A DNA stretch of 64,000 nucleotides from Bacillota bacterium. Its GTDB lineage: Bacteria > Bacillota > UBA4882 > UBA8346. Position numbers and translations under genes: made by a program. Within the stretch, counting starts at the first letter, position 1, and the number at the start of each line of letters is the position of its first letter. Shown piece by piece: positions 36,181 to 46,400 of this stretch. Below the pieces are notes generated by a model. The model searched no databases, was not told the DNA's origin, and was given only the letters and a program-made list of their open reading frames with translations. The stretch is from contig JAEXFN010000003.1 in assembly GCA_023400055.1 (NCBI GenBank), positions 60,612-124,611 on the forward strand, in the 5' to 3' direction.

Positions 36181-37218
36181 TTAGCGGCTGCCGCAAGAAT
36201 TACGGATGATCAACTGCGGCCTCAGATTGATATATTCATAGTGTTTTGCCGGCGCCGCTTCATCCTTGTCCTGGTTAATCCGTTTCAATAATAGCTCCAT
36301 CGCTTTTTTGCCCATCTCGTACTTGGGTTGCAAAACGGTAGTCAGTTGAATATCCAGATATTCATCGATCTCATCGTTGTTGTAGCCGATGACGGCCACA
36401 TCTTCCGGGACCTTTAGATTGCGCTCCTTTAAGGCCTTGAGCGCTCCGATGGCCAAACTGTCATTGATGGCGAAAATGGCCGTATCCTTGCTCTCCGTTT
36501 CAGCAAGATATCGTCCTATCGCCAAATAACCGTATTTCCGCTGATTGATCATTTTCTCAGTAAAAGAGATGATTCTTTGGTGCTCCAAACGATTATCTCG
36601 CAAAGCCTTCCGATATCCCTCAAGCCGTTTCTCAATCGTACTGCAGGGATATTCCGGCCCGATTAAGATCGCGATGTTGCGGTGGCCCAACCGGATCAGG
36701 TGTGATACGGCTTCGTAAGAGCCGAGAAAATCATCGGTGGTGACGATATCGGTCTCGATCTCCGGAATATATTTATCAATGAAAACGAAAGGGATCTCCT
36801 CTTTTTGCAGGCGGCGATAGCATTCGGTATCCACGCCGTAAGTGGGGGCAACGATAATCCCGTCCACTTGCCTTTCGGCAAATAAATTCAGCAATAATTT
36901 TTCCTTGTGCGGATCGCCGTTCGAACAACCCAGGATTACGCCATAATCGTTCTGAATCGCGCAGTCTTCGATCCCGTTAAAGATATCGGAGAAAAAGTGC
37001 CCCGAAATTAAATCGTTAAAGATCAGCCCGATCGCCATGGAACGTTTGGAACGCAGCCCGCTGGCGAGTTTATTCGGAAAATAGTTTAATTCCTGAGCGG
37101 TTTGGATGATCCGGTCATAAGTATCCTTGCTGATGCGCGGTTTATTATTTAACGCACGATACACCGTGGTTTTGGAGACTCCGACCTTATCAGCGATATC
37201 ATTAATGGTTACAGCCAT
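36181..37218 (-). CDS. LacI-family regulator of the mannoside operon
   Basis: 345 residues: helix-turn-helix INDIADKVGVSKTTVYRAL at 5-23, hinge YFPNKLASGLRSKRS, and an effector domain starting MAIGLIFNDLISGHFFSDIF. It is the first gene of the importer-GH38 operon and has a palindrome 95 bp upstream with a central CG. Its effector is probably mannose or a mannobiose derivative (inference). Confidence 0.9.
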   Translation of the reverse strand: MAVTINDIADKVGVSKTTVYRALNNKPRISKDTYDRIIQTAQELNYFPNKLASGLRSKRSMAIGLIFNDLISGHFFSDIFNGIEDCAIQNDYGVILGCSNGDPHKEKLLLNLFAERQVDGIIVAPTYGVDTECYRRLQKEEIPFVFIDKYIPEIETDIVTTDDFLGSYEAVSHLIRLGHRNIAILIGPEYPCSTIEKRLEGYRKALRDNRLEHQRIISFTEKMINQRKYGYLAIGRYLAETESKDTAIFAINDSLAIGALKALKERNLKVPEDVAVIGYNNDEIDEYLDIQLTTVLQPKYEMGKKAMELLLKRINQDKDEAAPAKHYEYINLRPQLIIRNSCGSR

Positions 37219-37312
37219 GGCGGTTTTCCTTTATCTTTATGGTAGAATTGCTTGCGGAATATGCTTTAACCAAAAAGCTATTTCCAGCGAGCAAAAAGCT
37301 TGAGTTGTCAAT

Positions 37313-37330
37313 TGCGTTATCGGTTACGCA
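37313..37330. promoter_or_regulatory. LacI-type operator upstream of the mannoside operon
   Basis: TGCGTTATCGGTTACGCA is an imperfect 18-bp palindrome with a central CG and perfect outer arms TGCGT/ACGCA, the typical form for LacI-family sites. Confidence 0.6.
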
Positions 37331-37432
37331 TTTAAATTATAAACCGCTGTCCCGATCGCTGTCAATGTTTTTCTGAATACCCAGACTTTTCTCAGGAGTC
37401 ATACTCCCCGCTTGAGAGTTCACCAGCCTCTC

Positions 37433-37468
37433 AAAAAAGGAGCCGCCTTTATCGGCAGCCCCTTTTGG
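37433..37468 (-). terminator. Terminator of the nucleotidase gene
   Basis: On the minus strand AAAAGGGGCTGCC pairs with GGCGGCTCCTTTT (two mismatches), followed by a T-run and 43 bp past the stop codon. Confidence 0.7.
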
Positions 37469-37510
37469 ATTGCATGGGATCGCTTTCGATGACAACCCCT
37501 TAAAATGCGC

Positions 37511-40500
37511 TCAAGCCGCCGGTTTTAACGCAGCCGCGGCCGCTTCCGCCGGACGCTGGCAGCCCCGGTAGACCGGAGCGATTACTTTCAGACGCTTCAC
37601 ATAGTCGATCATCGCATCTCGCACCGGAATGCCGGTGTCCTTGATCTGTTGCCCCTTCTGGAGGGCGGTGTAATTGTCGCCGCCCGCGAACATGAAGTCG
37701 TTGGCGACCACCGAGTAAAGTTGGTTCGGATCGAGCGGCTGGCCATTCTCCAAGGTGATGGTCACGATGCGCTGGCCGAACGGTTTGCCGAGATCATAGG
37801 TGACCAACAAGCCGGTAACCTGACCGAAATAACCGACCTGCGGATTGCCCAGGCCATTCTCGACGGCCGCGCGGATCTGGGCGCCGGTCAGATCGGCAGT
37901 GACCAGCGTGTTATCGAAAGGCATCAGTCGGTACAGGTCGCCGACGGTGAGGTCCCCTTTGTCCAGGGAGACCCGCAAACCGCCGCCATTCTGCATGCCG
38001 ATCTGTGCGCCGGTCAACTGGCGCATAATGTCGCAGGCCCACTCACCCATCAGCGACGGCCCTTTGGTATCGTGCACCAGGTCGACCCGGGCTTCGCCGA
38101 TCTTTTCGGAGAGGATCGGCTTAACCTGGTCCAGATATTGGTTGAAGATGGTTTTGGTGACTTCGTCTTCTTGCAACGAATTCTGCCGCAGGAATAAATG
38201 ATCCAGTGACGCCTGGCTGGCGACCATTTTCGGCTGGTCCTTGGCGACGATGAAGCTCAACCGGCCGACGCTGCGGCCATTATAATACGCCATGACATAG
38301 GGGACGTTCCCCGCTTTGCCGACGATCATGTCGTGCGAGTGGCCGGCCAGGATGCCGTCCAAACCGGGGACCTTAGCCAGTTCGGCGGCTTCGCCGCTGA
38401 TGACGCCCGCTTTGTCCTGCGCCCCGCCCATGTGGGTCAAGGCGATCACGATGTCGGCGCCGGCCGCCCGGACGATCGGAATATACTGCGCCAGCGTCGC
38501 CACCGGATCCCGGAACTCGACGTCCTTAACGTTCTCGGGATTGGTCTTCCAGGCCGTCTCCGGCGTGGTCAGGCCGATAAAGCCTACTTTCACCCCGCCG
38601 ATATCGACGATCTGGTACGGTCTGGCGTAAGTTACCGGTTGATTGGTCTGGCGTTCATAGATATTGGCCGCCAGGAAGGTAAAACCACCGTCCGCCGCCC
38701 AGCCCGGGATCCGTCCGGCGCCCCAATCGAACTCGTGGTTGCCGATGGCCGACAGAGTCACGCCGGCCTCTTTGAAGCAGGCGCTGACCGGCTTGCCGTA
38801 GAGCAGATTAGATTCGGCGCTGCCCTGGTAGTTGTCGCCGGCGCTGACCAGGATGGTATTCCGGTTGGCGGATTTCAGCTTCTTCAGCTCGCCGACCAGG
38901 TTGGCGATGCCGATGTTCTTGCCGCTCTTCACCAGCGAACCATGGAAATCGGTAATCTCCAGCACGTCGATAATCCGGTAGTTCAGGACGCCGCTATCGC
39001 AGAGTTCATAGACGTTAAGCGCTTTCACGTTGGGCGTCCGGCCGTCGAAGGAGGTCGGAATCTTAAGCTGGCCGGAGCGGACTTTCTGATAAACCTCTTC
39101 CTTCAGCGGATTATCGAAGTTGACGCCGGTCAGCTTCCAGTTGTTGTCGAGCTTGGGGGCGACCGTGCCCATCTTCTGGACATAATCCACGATCAGGTCG
39201 CGCAACCGGCCCTTGTCGCCCATCTGCTCGTAGGAATCGTAGATCTTATCGGATTCGTTGAAAATCTTGTCCTTGACCATGTTGCCGTAGCGGTAATTAT
39301 TCACCGCCAGGGTGAAAGTCATATCGTCCGTGACCGGCTTGCCCTTGAAGGTCAGGTTCTCGATGCGCTTGCCGGACGGCGCAGCGATGTCGATGTCATA
39401 ATTGACCCCGGCAAACACATCATAGTTATAACCGCGGATATCCGGGTTGAAACTCACGGTGACGTCGCCCGGTTTGGCCTGGTTGTAATAGGCGGCCGAC
39501 CATTCCATATACTGTTTCAGCTGTTTGCCGGTGACTTTCAAGGCAATCAGCGTATTGGTGTACTTATAGATGTTGGCGACGTCTTTCTTCTTGAAATCGC
39601 CGGGGGTCAGGTTGGAACTGTTGCTGAAGAGCGCCGCCGCCGAAATGTCGGCCTTGGTATAATAAAGCTGCACTTCATTGATGAAATCCATCAACGCGGT
39701 GTCCTGGACCTGGGCGGTGGGAATGCCCGGCAGCACTTCCAGGCTCGGCAGGAAGTTGCCGGAAACCTTGCCGATGACCGTGTTGACATCGGCTTCCGAT
39801 CGGTCGTGGACCCATTTGAACTTGCTCAGGATGACCGGATCGGCCGCCACTTTGGCGGTATCAATGTTGGTGCTGGTCTTTTCCTTGACCGTCCACTGGC
39901 CCTGCTCCTTGGCGACGGTCAGGTCGATCCGCGAAACCTTATTGCCGCTGACCTTGGGTTCCACCACCAGCACCCCGTTGATGGTGTCGCCAGGGATGTC
40001 GGCGTGGGCGTGGCCGCAAACGATCGCCGTCAGCTCGGGATTGGCCGCGGCCACCGCCTTGACGCCCGAAGTTTCGACGCCGTACTCGGGATCTTCCCCG
40101 ATATGCATTACGCCGATCAGCACATCGGCTTTGCCTTTTAACTCGGCGATGACTTTCTTAGTCTCGGAGACCGGATCGGTAAAGACCAGTCCTTTGAAGT
40201 TGTCGGGGGTGCTGGCCTCGAAGCGCGGCACCAGCGGGTTGGTCATCCCGATGATCGCCACCCGGACGCCGCCCTGATCGATGATCTTGTAGGCCTGGAC
40301 CAGCCGCTGGCCGTCGCTCTTATACAGGTTGGCCGCCAGGACCGTGGCCTTGGAGCCCTTGATGCAGCGGTTCAGCACATCCAGTCCGAAGTTGAACTCA
40401 TGGTTGCCCGGCGTCCAGGTGTCGTAGCCGATCTCGTTCAGCGCCTGAATCATCGGATGGACCGGTTCGTCGTTGAAGAGCTCGGCCATATTGTCCTGGA

Positions 40501-40759
40501 TGGTATCGCCGGCATCCACCACGATGGTGTGAGGATTCTGGCGGCGCGCCTCTTTGATGACCGTTGCCACCTTGACGACGCCCGATCCCGGTTCCTCGGT
40601 ATCGATGGCATAATCCCAGGAATAGAGCCGGCCGTGGAGATCGCTGGTTCCCAAAATAGTGATCTTCACTTGATCGGCGGCCTGGACCGCGCTCAGCCCC
40701 AGCATCCCCAGGACGAGCACCAGGCTGAACAACAACGCCAGTACCCTTTTGTTCCGCAT
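37511..40759 (-). CDS. Two-module secreted metallophosphoesterase / 5'-nucleotidase
   Basis: 1082 residues from the ATG at 40759, which has GGAGG upstream and a signal peptide after it (VLALLFSLVLVLGMLGLSAVQA); a longer frame to 40960 lacks both. Module 1 (about 30-590) has metal-site motifs SDLHGRLYSWDY, VDAGDTIQD, GNHEFNFG and CGHAHAD and resembles 2',3'-cyclic-nucleotide 2'-phosphodiesterases. Module 2 (about 600-1060) has ITDFHGSL, VSAGDNYQGS, GNHEFDWG and AGHSHD plus the 5'-nucleotidase C-domain (QNGGGLRVSLDKGDLTVGDL). It releases nucleosides and phosphate outside the cytoplasm, like B. subtilis YfkN. No cell-wall sorting signal is seen. Confidence 0.94.
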   Translation of the reverse strand: MRNKRVLALLFSLVLVLGMLGLSAVQAADQVKITILGTSDLHGRLYSWDYAIDTEEPGSGVVKVATVIKEARRQNPHTIVVDAGDTIQDNMAELFNDEPVHPMIQALNEIGYDTWTPGNHEFNFGLDVLNRCIKGSKATVLAANLYKSDGQRLVQAYKIIDQGGVRVAIIGMTNPLVPRFEASTPDNFKGLVFTDPVSETKKVIAELKGKADVLIGVMHIGEDPEYGVETSGVKAVAAANPELTAIVCGHAHADIPGDTINGVLVVEPKVSGNKVSRIDLTVAKEQGQWTVKEKTSTNIDTAKVAADPVILSKFKWVHDRSEADVNTVIGKVSGNFLPSLEVLPGIPTAQVQDTALMDFINEVQLYYTKADISAAALFSNSSNLTPGDFKKKDVANIYKYTNTLIALKVTGKQLKQYMEWSAAYYNQAKPGDVTVSFNPDIRGYNYDVFAGVNYDIDIAAPSGKRIENLTFKGKPVTDDMTFTLAVNNYRYGNMVKDKIFNESDKIYDSYEQMGDKGRLRDLIVDYVQKMGTVAPKLDNNWKLTGVNFDNPLKEEVYQKVRSGQLKIPTSFDGRTPNVKALNVYELCDSGVLNYRIIDVLEITDFHGSLVKSGKNIGIANLVGELKKLKSANRNTILVSAGDNYQGSAESNLLYGKPVSACFKEAGVTLSAIGNHEFDWGAGRIPGWAADGGFTFLAANIYERQTNQPVTYARPYQIVDIGGVKVGFIGLTTPETAWKTNPENVKDVEFRDPVATLAQYIPIVRAAGADIVIALTHMGGAQDKAGVISGEAAELAKVPGLDGILAGHSHDMIVGKAGNVPYVMAYYNGRSVGRLSFIVAKDQPKMVASQASLDHLFLRQNSLQEDEVTKTIFNQYLDQVKPILSEKIGEARVDLVHDTKGPSLMGEWACDIMRQLTGAQIGMQNGGGLRVSLDKGDLTVGDLYRLMPFDNTLVTADLTGAQIRAAVENGLGNPQVGYFGQVTGLLVTYDLGKPFGQRIVTITLENGQPLDPNQLYSVVANDFMFAGGDNYTALQKGQQIKDTGIPVRDAMIDYVKRLKVIAPVYRGCQRPAEAAAAALKPAA

Positions 40760-41002
40760 GGAAACACCTCCATCATTTAATAATTGCAATATGTATTCCG
40801 CTGCGACCCATATTTTCCCTGCCCGAGTAAACGATTTAAGAAAATTTAATACCCGGCCGGCGGGCTTTTGCCGTCCCGAGCGGGTTGCCGGGGAGCGGGC
40901 GGGCTGCTTGATTAAGAACAATTTAAAGAGGAGCGGTCCGGCATTCCAAGCGGGGCGCATGAAAACGCCGGACTACGGCAAGCTAGTCCGGGAGGGGCGG
41001 GC

Positions 41003-41827
41003 ATGCCCAATGAACTCACGGATCGTTTCATCGTCTACCAGCGGGGGCTGGCGGGCCGCGCCTATCTGGTGGCCCTGATTCTCTATCTCGCCGCGCCGAC
41101 CATCGCCGGCGGGAAACCGGCTTCCTTGCTGAATTTCGGCCCGGACCGGCGCCGGCTCGACCGGCTCTGGCGCGATTACCGCGGCGATTTCCAGCGGGAA
41201 CTGGGCCGGAGTTACGGCCTGTCGTTCTGGGAAATCCCGCGCCGCGGGGGTGGGACGGCGGTCTTGTTTTACCACCGCTTGCGGCTGACCGCCGTCCTGG
41301 CGGAACCGGAGAACCGCTTATTTCTGGAGGAACTGGGGTACCCGGTCCGGCTGGGCGTGGCCGCCTGCCTGGAGCGGTTAAAGCTGCGGTTCCGCAATGA
41401 AACCTTCCCCCACGAGGCCGGCATCCTGCTGGGAATTCCCGCCGCCGACGTGCGCGGCTTCATTGCCAACCGGGGCAGGAATTTCCTCTTGAACGGCTAC
41501 TGGAAGGTTTACCAGCGGCCCGAGGCCGCCACCGCCCAGTTCGACCGGTTCGACCGGGCCCGGGAAACGGTGCTCCGGGCCCTGGCTGACAATGCGAAGC
41601 GCCGGGCGCTCCCTCCGAACGCCCCGGCGGATCCGCCGAAGCTTCCGGAGGAACCGCCATGGCCTCCGGCGGATCGTCCGAACGGTTGGGCGGAACTTGC
41701 CGAGGCTCCGGACGATCGTCTGAACGCTGCGGCGGGCCTTGCCAAGGCCTCGGAAGATCTTCCGAAGCGCTCGGCGGCTCCGCACGACGCCCCGGCGGTC
41801 CCGCCGGATGAAATTCCCGGAAAATAA
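41003..41827 (+). CDS. DUF3793-family protein with a C-terminal heptapeptide-repeat tail
   Basis: 274 residues. The first about 185 form a DUF3793 domain: LYLAAPTIAGGKPASLLNF, LFYHRLRLTAVL, LGYPVRL, FPHEAGILLGIPAADVRGFI and LNGYWKVYQ. The family is common in anaerobic Bacillota, and its role is unknown (often placed near metal or haem traffic genes). The last about 75 residues are unlike the family: Pro/Ala-rich sevens such as DRPNGWA, GLAKASE, DLPKRSA, encoded by a 21-bp tandem repeat. The start has GGGAGGGG nine bases upstream. It is flanked by divergent and convergent genes and has its own terminator. Confidence 0.88.
   Translation: MPNELTDRFIVYQRGLAGRAYLVALILYLAAPTIAGGKPASLLNFGPDRRRLDRLWRDYRGDFQRELGRSYGLSFWEIPRRGGGTAVLFYHRLRLTAVLAEPENRLFLEELGYPVRLGVAACLERLKLRFRNETFPHEAGILLGIPAADVRGFIANRGRNFLLNGYWKVYQRPEAATAQFDRFDRARETVLRALADNAKRRALPPNAPADPPKLPEEPPWPPADRPNGWAELAEAPDDRLNAAAGLAKASEDLPKRSAAPHDAPAVPPDEIPGK
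41600..41809. repeat. 21-bp tandem repeat array forming the 3' end of the DUF3793 gene
   Basis: Ten units of exactly 21 bp, clear from 41621 (units at 41621, 41642, 41663 and so on to 41789), e.g. GCGGATCCGCCGAAG and GAAGATCTTCCGAAG cores. The translation DRPNGWAEL closely matches DLPNGWADL encoded by the intergenic array at 59752, so both belong to one family. Confidence 0.8.
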
Positions 41828-41868
41828 AAGACGCCCCATCCGCGATGGATGAGGCGTCTTTATTTTTG
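41828..41868. terminator. Bidirectional terminator between the DUF3793 gene and gltD
   Basis: A 14-bp stem from AAGACGCCCCATCC to GGATGAGGCGTCTT (one mismatch) with loop GCGAT is followed by TTATTTTT; the minus strand has a matching T-rich tail. Confidence 0.88.
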
Positions 41869-41898
41869 GTTACGGATTCAATGGCCCAAAACCATTGC

Positions 41899-43383
41899 TC
41901 AAGGCAGGCTGGTCTCGCCCATCAGGTAGCGGTCGCATTCGCGGGCCGCCTCCCGGCCTTCGTGAATGGCCCAGACGACCAGGCTCTGGCCGCGTCGCAT
42001 GTCGCCGGCGGCAAAGACCCCCGGGAGGTTGGTGGCGTATCGGCCCTCGGCGGCCTGGACGTTGCTGCGGCTGTCCCGGGCCACGCCGAGCCCGTCGAGC
42101 AACGTATCCTCGGGGCCGAGGAAGCCCATGGCCAACAAGACCAATTGGGCGGGCCAAACCTTCTCGCTGCCCGGAATCGCCTTGGGCGCATAGCGGCCGT
42201 TGGCGTCCTTCTCCCAGCCGACCGCCACGGTATGGACTTCTTTCAAGCGGCCTTCGGCATCGCCGGCGAACTTGACGGTATTGATGCAATAGACCCGCGG
42301 GTCGACGCCGTAAAGGGCCAGGGCTTCCTCCTGGCCGTAGTCGACCTTGAGCACCTTCGGCCATTGCGGCCAAGGGTTATCGTCGGTCCGCTCCAGCGCC
42401 GGCTGGGGCACGATCTCGAATTGGACCAGGCTCTTGCAACCGTGGCGCAGCGCCGTGGCCACGCAGTCGGTGCCGGTGTCGCCGCCGCCGATCACAATGA
42501 CGTCCTTATCCTTGGCCGAAATGTACTGGCCGTCCCGGTGCTCCGAATCGAGCAGGCTCTTGGTGTTGGCCTTCAGAAAATCCATGGCGAAATGGATCCC
42601 CGTGAGATTCCGGCCCTCAATCGGCAGATCGCGGGGTTTGGTGGCCCCGCCGCACAAGACGACCGCGTCATAATCCCGGCGCAGTTCATCGGCGGAATAA
42701 TCCTGGCCGACCTCGACTCCGGTCCGGAACTCCACCCCGGCGGCGGCCATCAGCTCAACTCTCCGCGTCACCAGGTCCTTATCCAGCTTCATGTTGGGAA
42801 TACCGTACATCAGCAGCCCGCCGACCCGGTCAGCCCGCTCAAAGACGGTCACCTGATGGCCGGCCCGGTTCAATTGGTCGGCGCAAGCGAGGCCCGACGG
42901 ACCGGAACCGACCACCGCCACGCGCTTGCCGGTGCGGACCGCCGGCGGTTCGGGCTTAATCCATTCGGCCACGAAGGCCCGGTCGATGATCTCGCATTCG
43001 TTATTCTTGATGGTCACCGGCGGTTCATGGATGCCCAGGGTACACGAGCCCTCGCAGGGTGCCGGGCAAACCCGGCCGGTGAATTCCGGAAAGTTATTGG
43101 TCTTGTGCAAACGTTGCAGGGCCTCCTGCCATAAGCCCCGGAAGACCAGGTCGTTCCATTCGGGGATCAGGTTGTTCAGCGGACAGCCCGAGGCCATGCC
43201 CTTGATCAAGATCCCGCTATGGCAGAACGGTGTGCCGCAGTCCATACAGCGCGCGCCCTGGATCTGGCGTTGCTCGGCGCTGCCGTGCCGATGAAATTCC
43301 CGCCAGTCTCCCAGTCTTTCCCGCGGCGTCCGGTCTGGCGGCACTTCGCGTTGATATTCCATAAATCCGGTAGGTTTACCCAT
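41899..43383 (-). CDS. gltD: Glutamate synthase (NADPH) small subunit
   Basis: 494 residues from the ATG at 43383 (MGKPTGFMEYQR), with GGAGG upstream. The N-terminal part holds two [4Fe-4S] sites (ARCMDCGTPFCHSG, GCPLNNLIPEWND, CPAPCEGSC); FAD and NADPH folds follow (VAVVGSGPSGLACADQL, VIVIGGGDTGTDCVATAL) and GVFAAGDMRRGQSLVVWAI near the end binds FAD. It passes electrons from NADPH to the large subunit. It is 72 bp behind gltB on the same strand. Confidence 0.97.
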   Translation of the reverse strand: MGKPTGFMEYQREVPPDRTPRERLGDWREFHRHGSAEQRQIQGARCMDCGTPFCHSGILIKGMASGCPLNNLIPEWNDLVFRGLWQEALQRLHKTNNFPEFTGRVCPAPCEGSCTLGIHEPPVTIKNNECEIIDRAFVAEWIKPEPPAVRTGKRVAVVGSGPSGLACADQLNRAGHQVTVFERADRVGGLLMYGIPNMKLDKDLVTRRVELMAAAGVEFRTGVEVGQDYSADELRRDYDAVVLCGGATKPRDLPIEGRNLTGIHFAMDFLKANTKSLLDSEHRDGQYISAKDKDVIVIGGGDTGTDCVATALRHGCKSLVQFEIVPQPALERTDDNPWPQWPKVLKVDYGQEEALALYGVDPRVYCINTVKFAGDAEGRLKEVHTVAVGWEKDANGRYAPKAIPGSEKVWPAQLVLLAMGFLGPEDTLLDGLGVARDSRSNVQAAEGRYATNLPGVFAAGDMRRGQSLVVWAIHEGREAARECDRYLMGETSLP

Positions 43384-43455
43384 TGTACTTCCTCCAGTCA
43401 AGATCGGGGTTCCGTCCCTCTATCAAACAGCGGCGAGCCGCTCCCGAAAATCCGG

Positions 43456-46400
43456 TCAACTGCCGCTGACCCGTTTCAGATCGCTCTTGTTGGCCTCGAA
43501 GGCCAGCATGAAGGCTTCCTCGGGACTGACGCCCGAGGCTTGCAGATCCTGCAGCGCTTGCAGCACCCGTTGGTAATCGCGCGGCATCACCCGGACGAAG
43601 CGCGGCAGGTACTCCGGCCAATGAGCCAGGATCCGCTGGGCCCGCTCGCTGCCGGTATACTCGGCGTGCCGGGCGATCAGCGTCTTTACTTCCTGAATCT
43701 CCTCCGGATCGGCCAATCCTTGCAGTTCGACCATTTCCGGATTGCAACGGCTCTTGAAATCGCCCTTCTCATCCAGTACGTAGGCCACTCCGCCGGACAT
43801 CCCGGCGGCGAAATTCCGCCCGGTCGGTCCCAGAATGACCACCCGGCCGCCGGTCATATATTCGCAGCCGTGATCGCCGACGCCCTCGACCACCGCCTTG
43901 ACGCCGCTGTTGCGGACGCAGAACCGCTCGCCGGCCAGGCCCCGGATGTACGCCTCGCCGCTGGTGGCGCCATAGAAGGCCACGTTGCCGATAATAATGT
44001 TGGTCTCCGGCTGGAACGACGCTTCCTGGGGCGGCTGGACGATGATCTTGCCGCCCGACAAGCCCTTGCCGAGATAGTCGTTGGCGTCGCCCTCCAGGCG
44101 CATGGTCACCCCGGCCGGCACGAATGCCCCGAAACTCTGGCCGGCCGAACCCTGGAAATGCAGCCCGATAGTGTCCTCGGCCAACCCTTTGGCACCGTGA
44201 CGCTTGGTGATCTCGCTGCCCAGAATCGTGCCGACCACCCGGTCCGTATTGCGAATCGGGACGGTCAGCCGGACCGGAGTGCCGTTTTCTAACGCCGGGG
44301 CGCACTTGGCGAGCAGGGTCTGCTGATCCAGGGCCCGGTCGAGCTGGTGATTCTGCGCGATCTGATGGAAACGGCCCACCTCGGGACCAACTTCCGGTTG
44401 GTATAAAATATTGGAAAAGTCCAGATATTTGGCTTTCCAATGCCTGATTTCCTTTTTGGGCGCCAGTTTGTCGGTGCGGCCGATCATCTCGTCGATGGTC
44501 CTGAAGCCCAGTTGGGCCATGAGCTCCCGCAAGTCCCGGGCGATAAAACGCATCAGATTAACCACGTATTCGGGACGGCCCTGGAACTTCTTGCGCAACT
44601 CGGGGTTCTGGGTGGCCACCCCGACCGGGCAGGTATCCAGGTTGCAGACCCGCATCATGACGCAGCCCAATGCGACCAACGGCAGCGTGGCGAAACCGTA
44701 CTCCTCGGCGCCCAGCAGCGCGGCGATGGCCACGTCGCGGCCGGTCATCAGCTTGCCGTCGGTCTCGAGCACCACCCGGCTGCGCAGATTGTTCAAGAGC
44801 AGCGTCTGATGGGTCTCGGCCAGACCCAGCTCCCAAGGGAGTCCGACGTGACGGATGCTGGTCCGGGGCGATGCCCCGGTGCCCCCGTCATAACCGCTGA
44901 TCAGGATGAGATCGGCCCGCCCCTTGGCCACCCCGGCGGCCACGGTGCCGACCCCGACCTCCGAGACCAGCTTGACGCTGATCCGGGCCTGGCGGTTGGC
45001 GTTCTTCAAGTCGTGGATCAATTCGGCCAGGTCCTCGATGGAATAGATGTCATGGTGCGGCGGTGGCGAGATCAGGCCCACGCCGGGCGTGGAATGACGG
45101 GTCCGGGCCACCCACGGGTAAACCTTGCGGCCGGGCAGTTGCCCTCCCTCGCCCGGTTTGGCGCCCTGTGCCATCTTGATCTGAAGCTCCTGGGCGTTGA
45201 CCAGATATTCGCTGGTCACGCCGAACCGCCCCGACGCCACCTGCTTGATAGCGCTGCAGCGCGAGTCGCCACCCGCGTCCGGCCGGAAACGGGCCGGATC
45301 CTCGCCGCCCTCGCCGGTATTGCTCTTGCCGCCGAGCCGGTTCATGGCCACGGCCAGACACTCATGGGCCTCCTGGCTGATCGAGCCGTAGGACATGGCG
45401 CCGGTCTTAAACCGTTTGCAGATCGACTCCTCCGATTCCACTTCCGCGATAGGAATCGGCTGACAATCCTGGAAGTCCAACAATCCCCGCAGCGTGCTCT
45501 GCTGCTGAGATTCGCCGCTGATTAGCGCGGCGTATTGTTTATACAATTGATAATCATTATTCCAACAAGCTTGCTGGAGGGTATGAATGGTCTCCGGGTT
45601 ATACAGGTGGTATTCGCCATCTTTGCGCCACTGGTAGACCCCGCCGGTTTCCAACGTATCGGAGCTGATCTGGCGGCGGTTGAAGGCGTCGTTATGGCGG
45701 AGCGCGGCTTCCAATGCGATCACGTCCAGCCCGATGCCGCCGATCCGCGATGGCGTGCCGCTGAAATAACGGTCGATCAGCGCCGGGTTCAAGCCGACCG
45801 CTTCGAAGATCTGCGCCCCCTGATAACTCTGGATGGTGGAGATGCCCATCTTCGACAGGACTTTGACGATGCCTTTGACGACCGCCTTGATATAGTTCTT
45901 GACCGCTTTGGCCGGGTCGATCCCGGAAAGCAGGTTTTCGCGGACCAACTGGTCGATGGTCTCAAACGCCAGGTAAGGATTGATCGCCGATGCGCCATAA
46001 CCCAACAGCAACGCGAAATGGTGCACCTCGCGCGGTTCGCCGGACTCGATGATCAGGCTGACCTGGGTCCGGATCTGCTGGCGGATCAGGTGGTGATGCA
46101 GTCCGGCCACGGCCAGCAGCGCCGGGATGGGTGCCATTTCCCGATCCACGCCCCGGTCGGACAGGATCAGGATGTTGGCTCCCGCGGCGATCTGCCGGCT
46201 GGCTTCCTGGCAAAGCTGGTCCAGCGCCCGTTCCAATCCGGAGCCGTCCTCACTCACCTTGAAAAGGGTCGGCAGGGTCACCGCTTTGAAGTCGGCTTGA
46301 TCCAACCGGGCCAGCCGCGCCAGCTCATCGTTGGTCAGAATCGGGATCTCCAGCTTGATCTGGTGACAGCTCTGGGGCTGGGGGTCCAGGATATTGCCTT

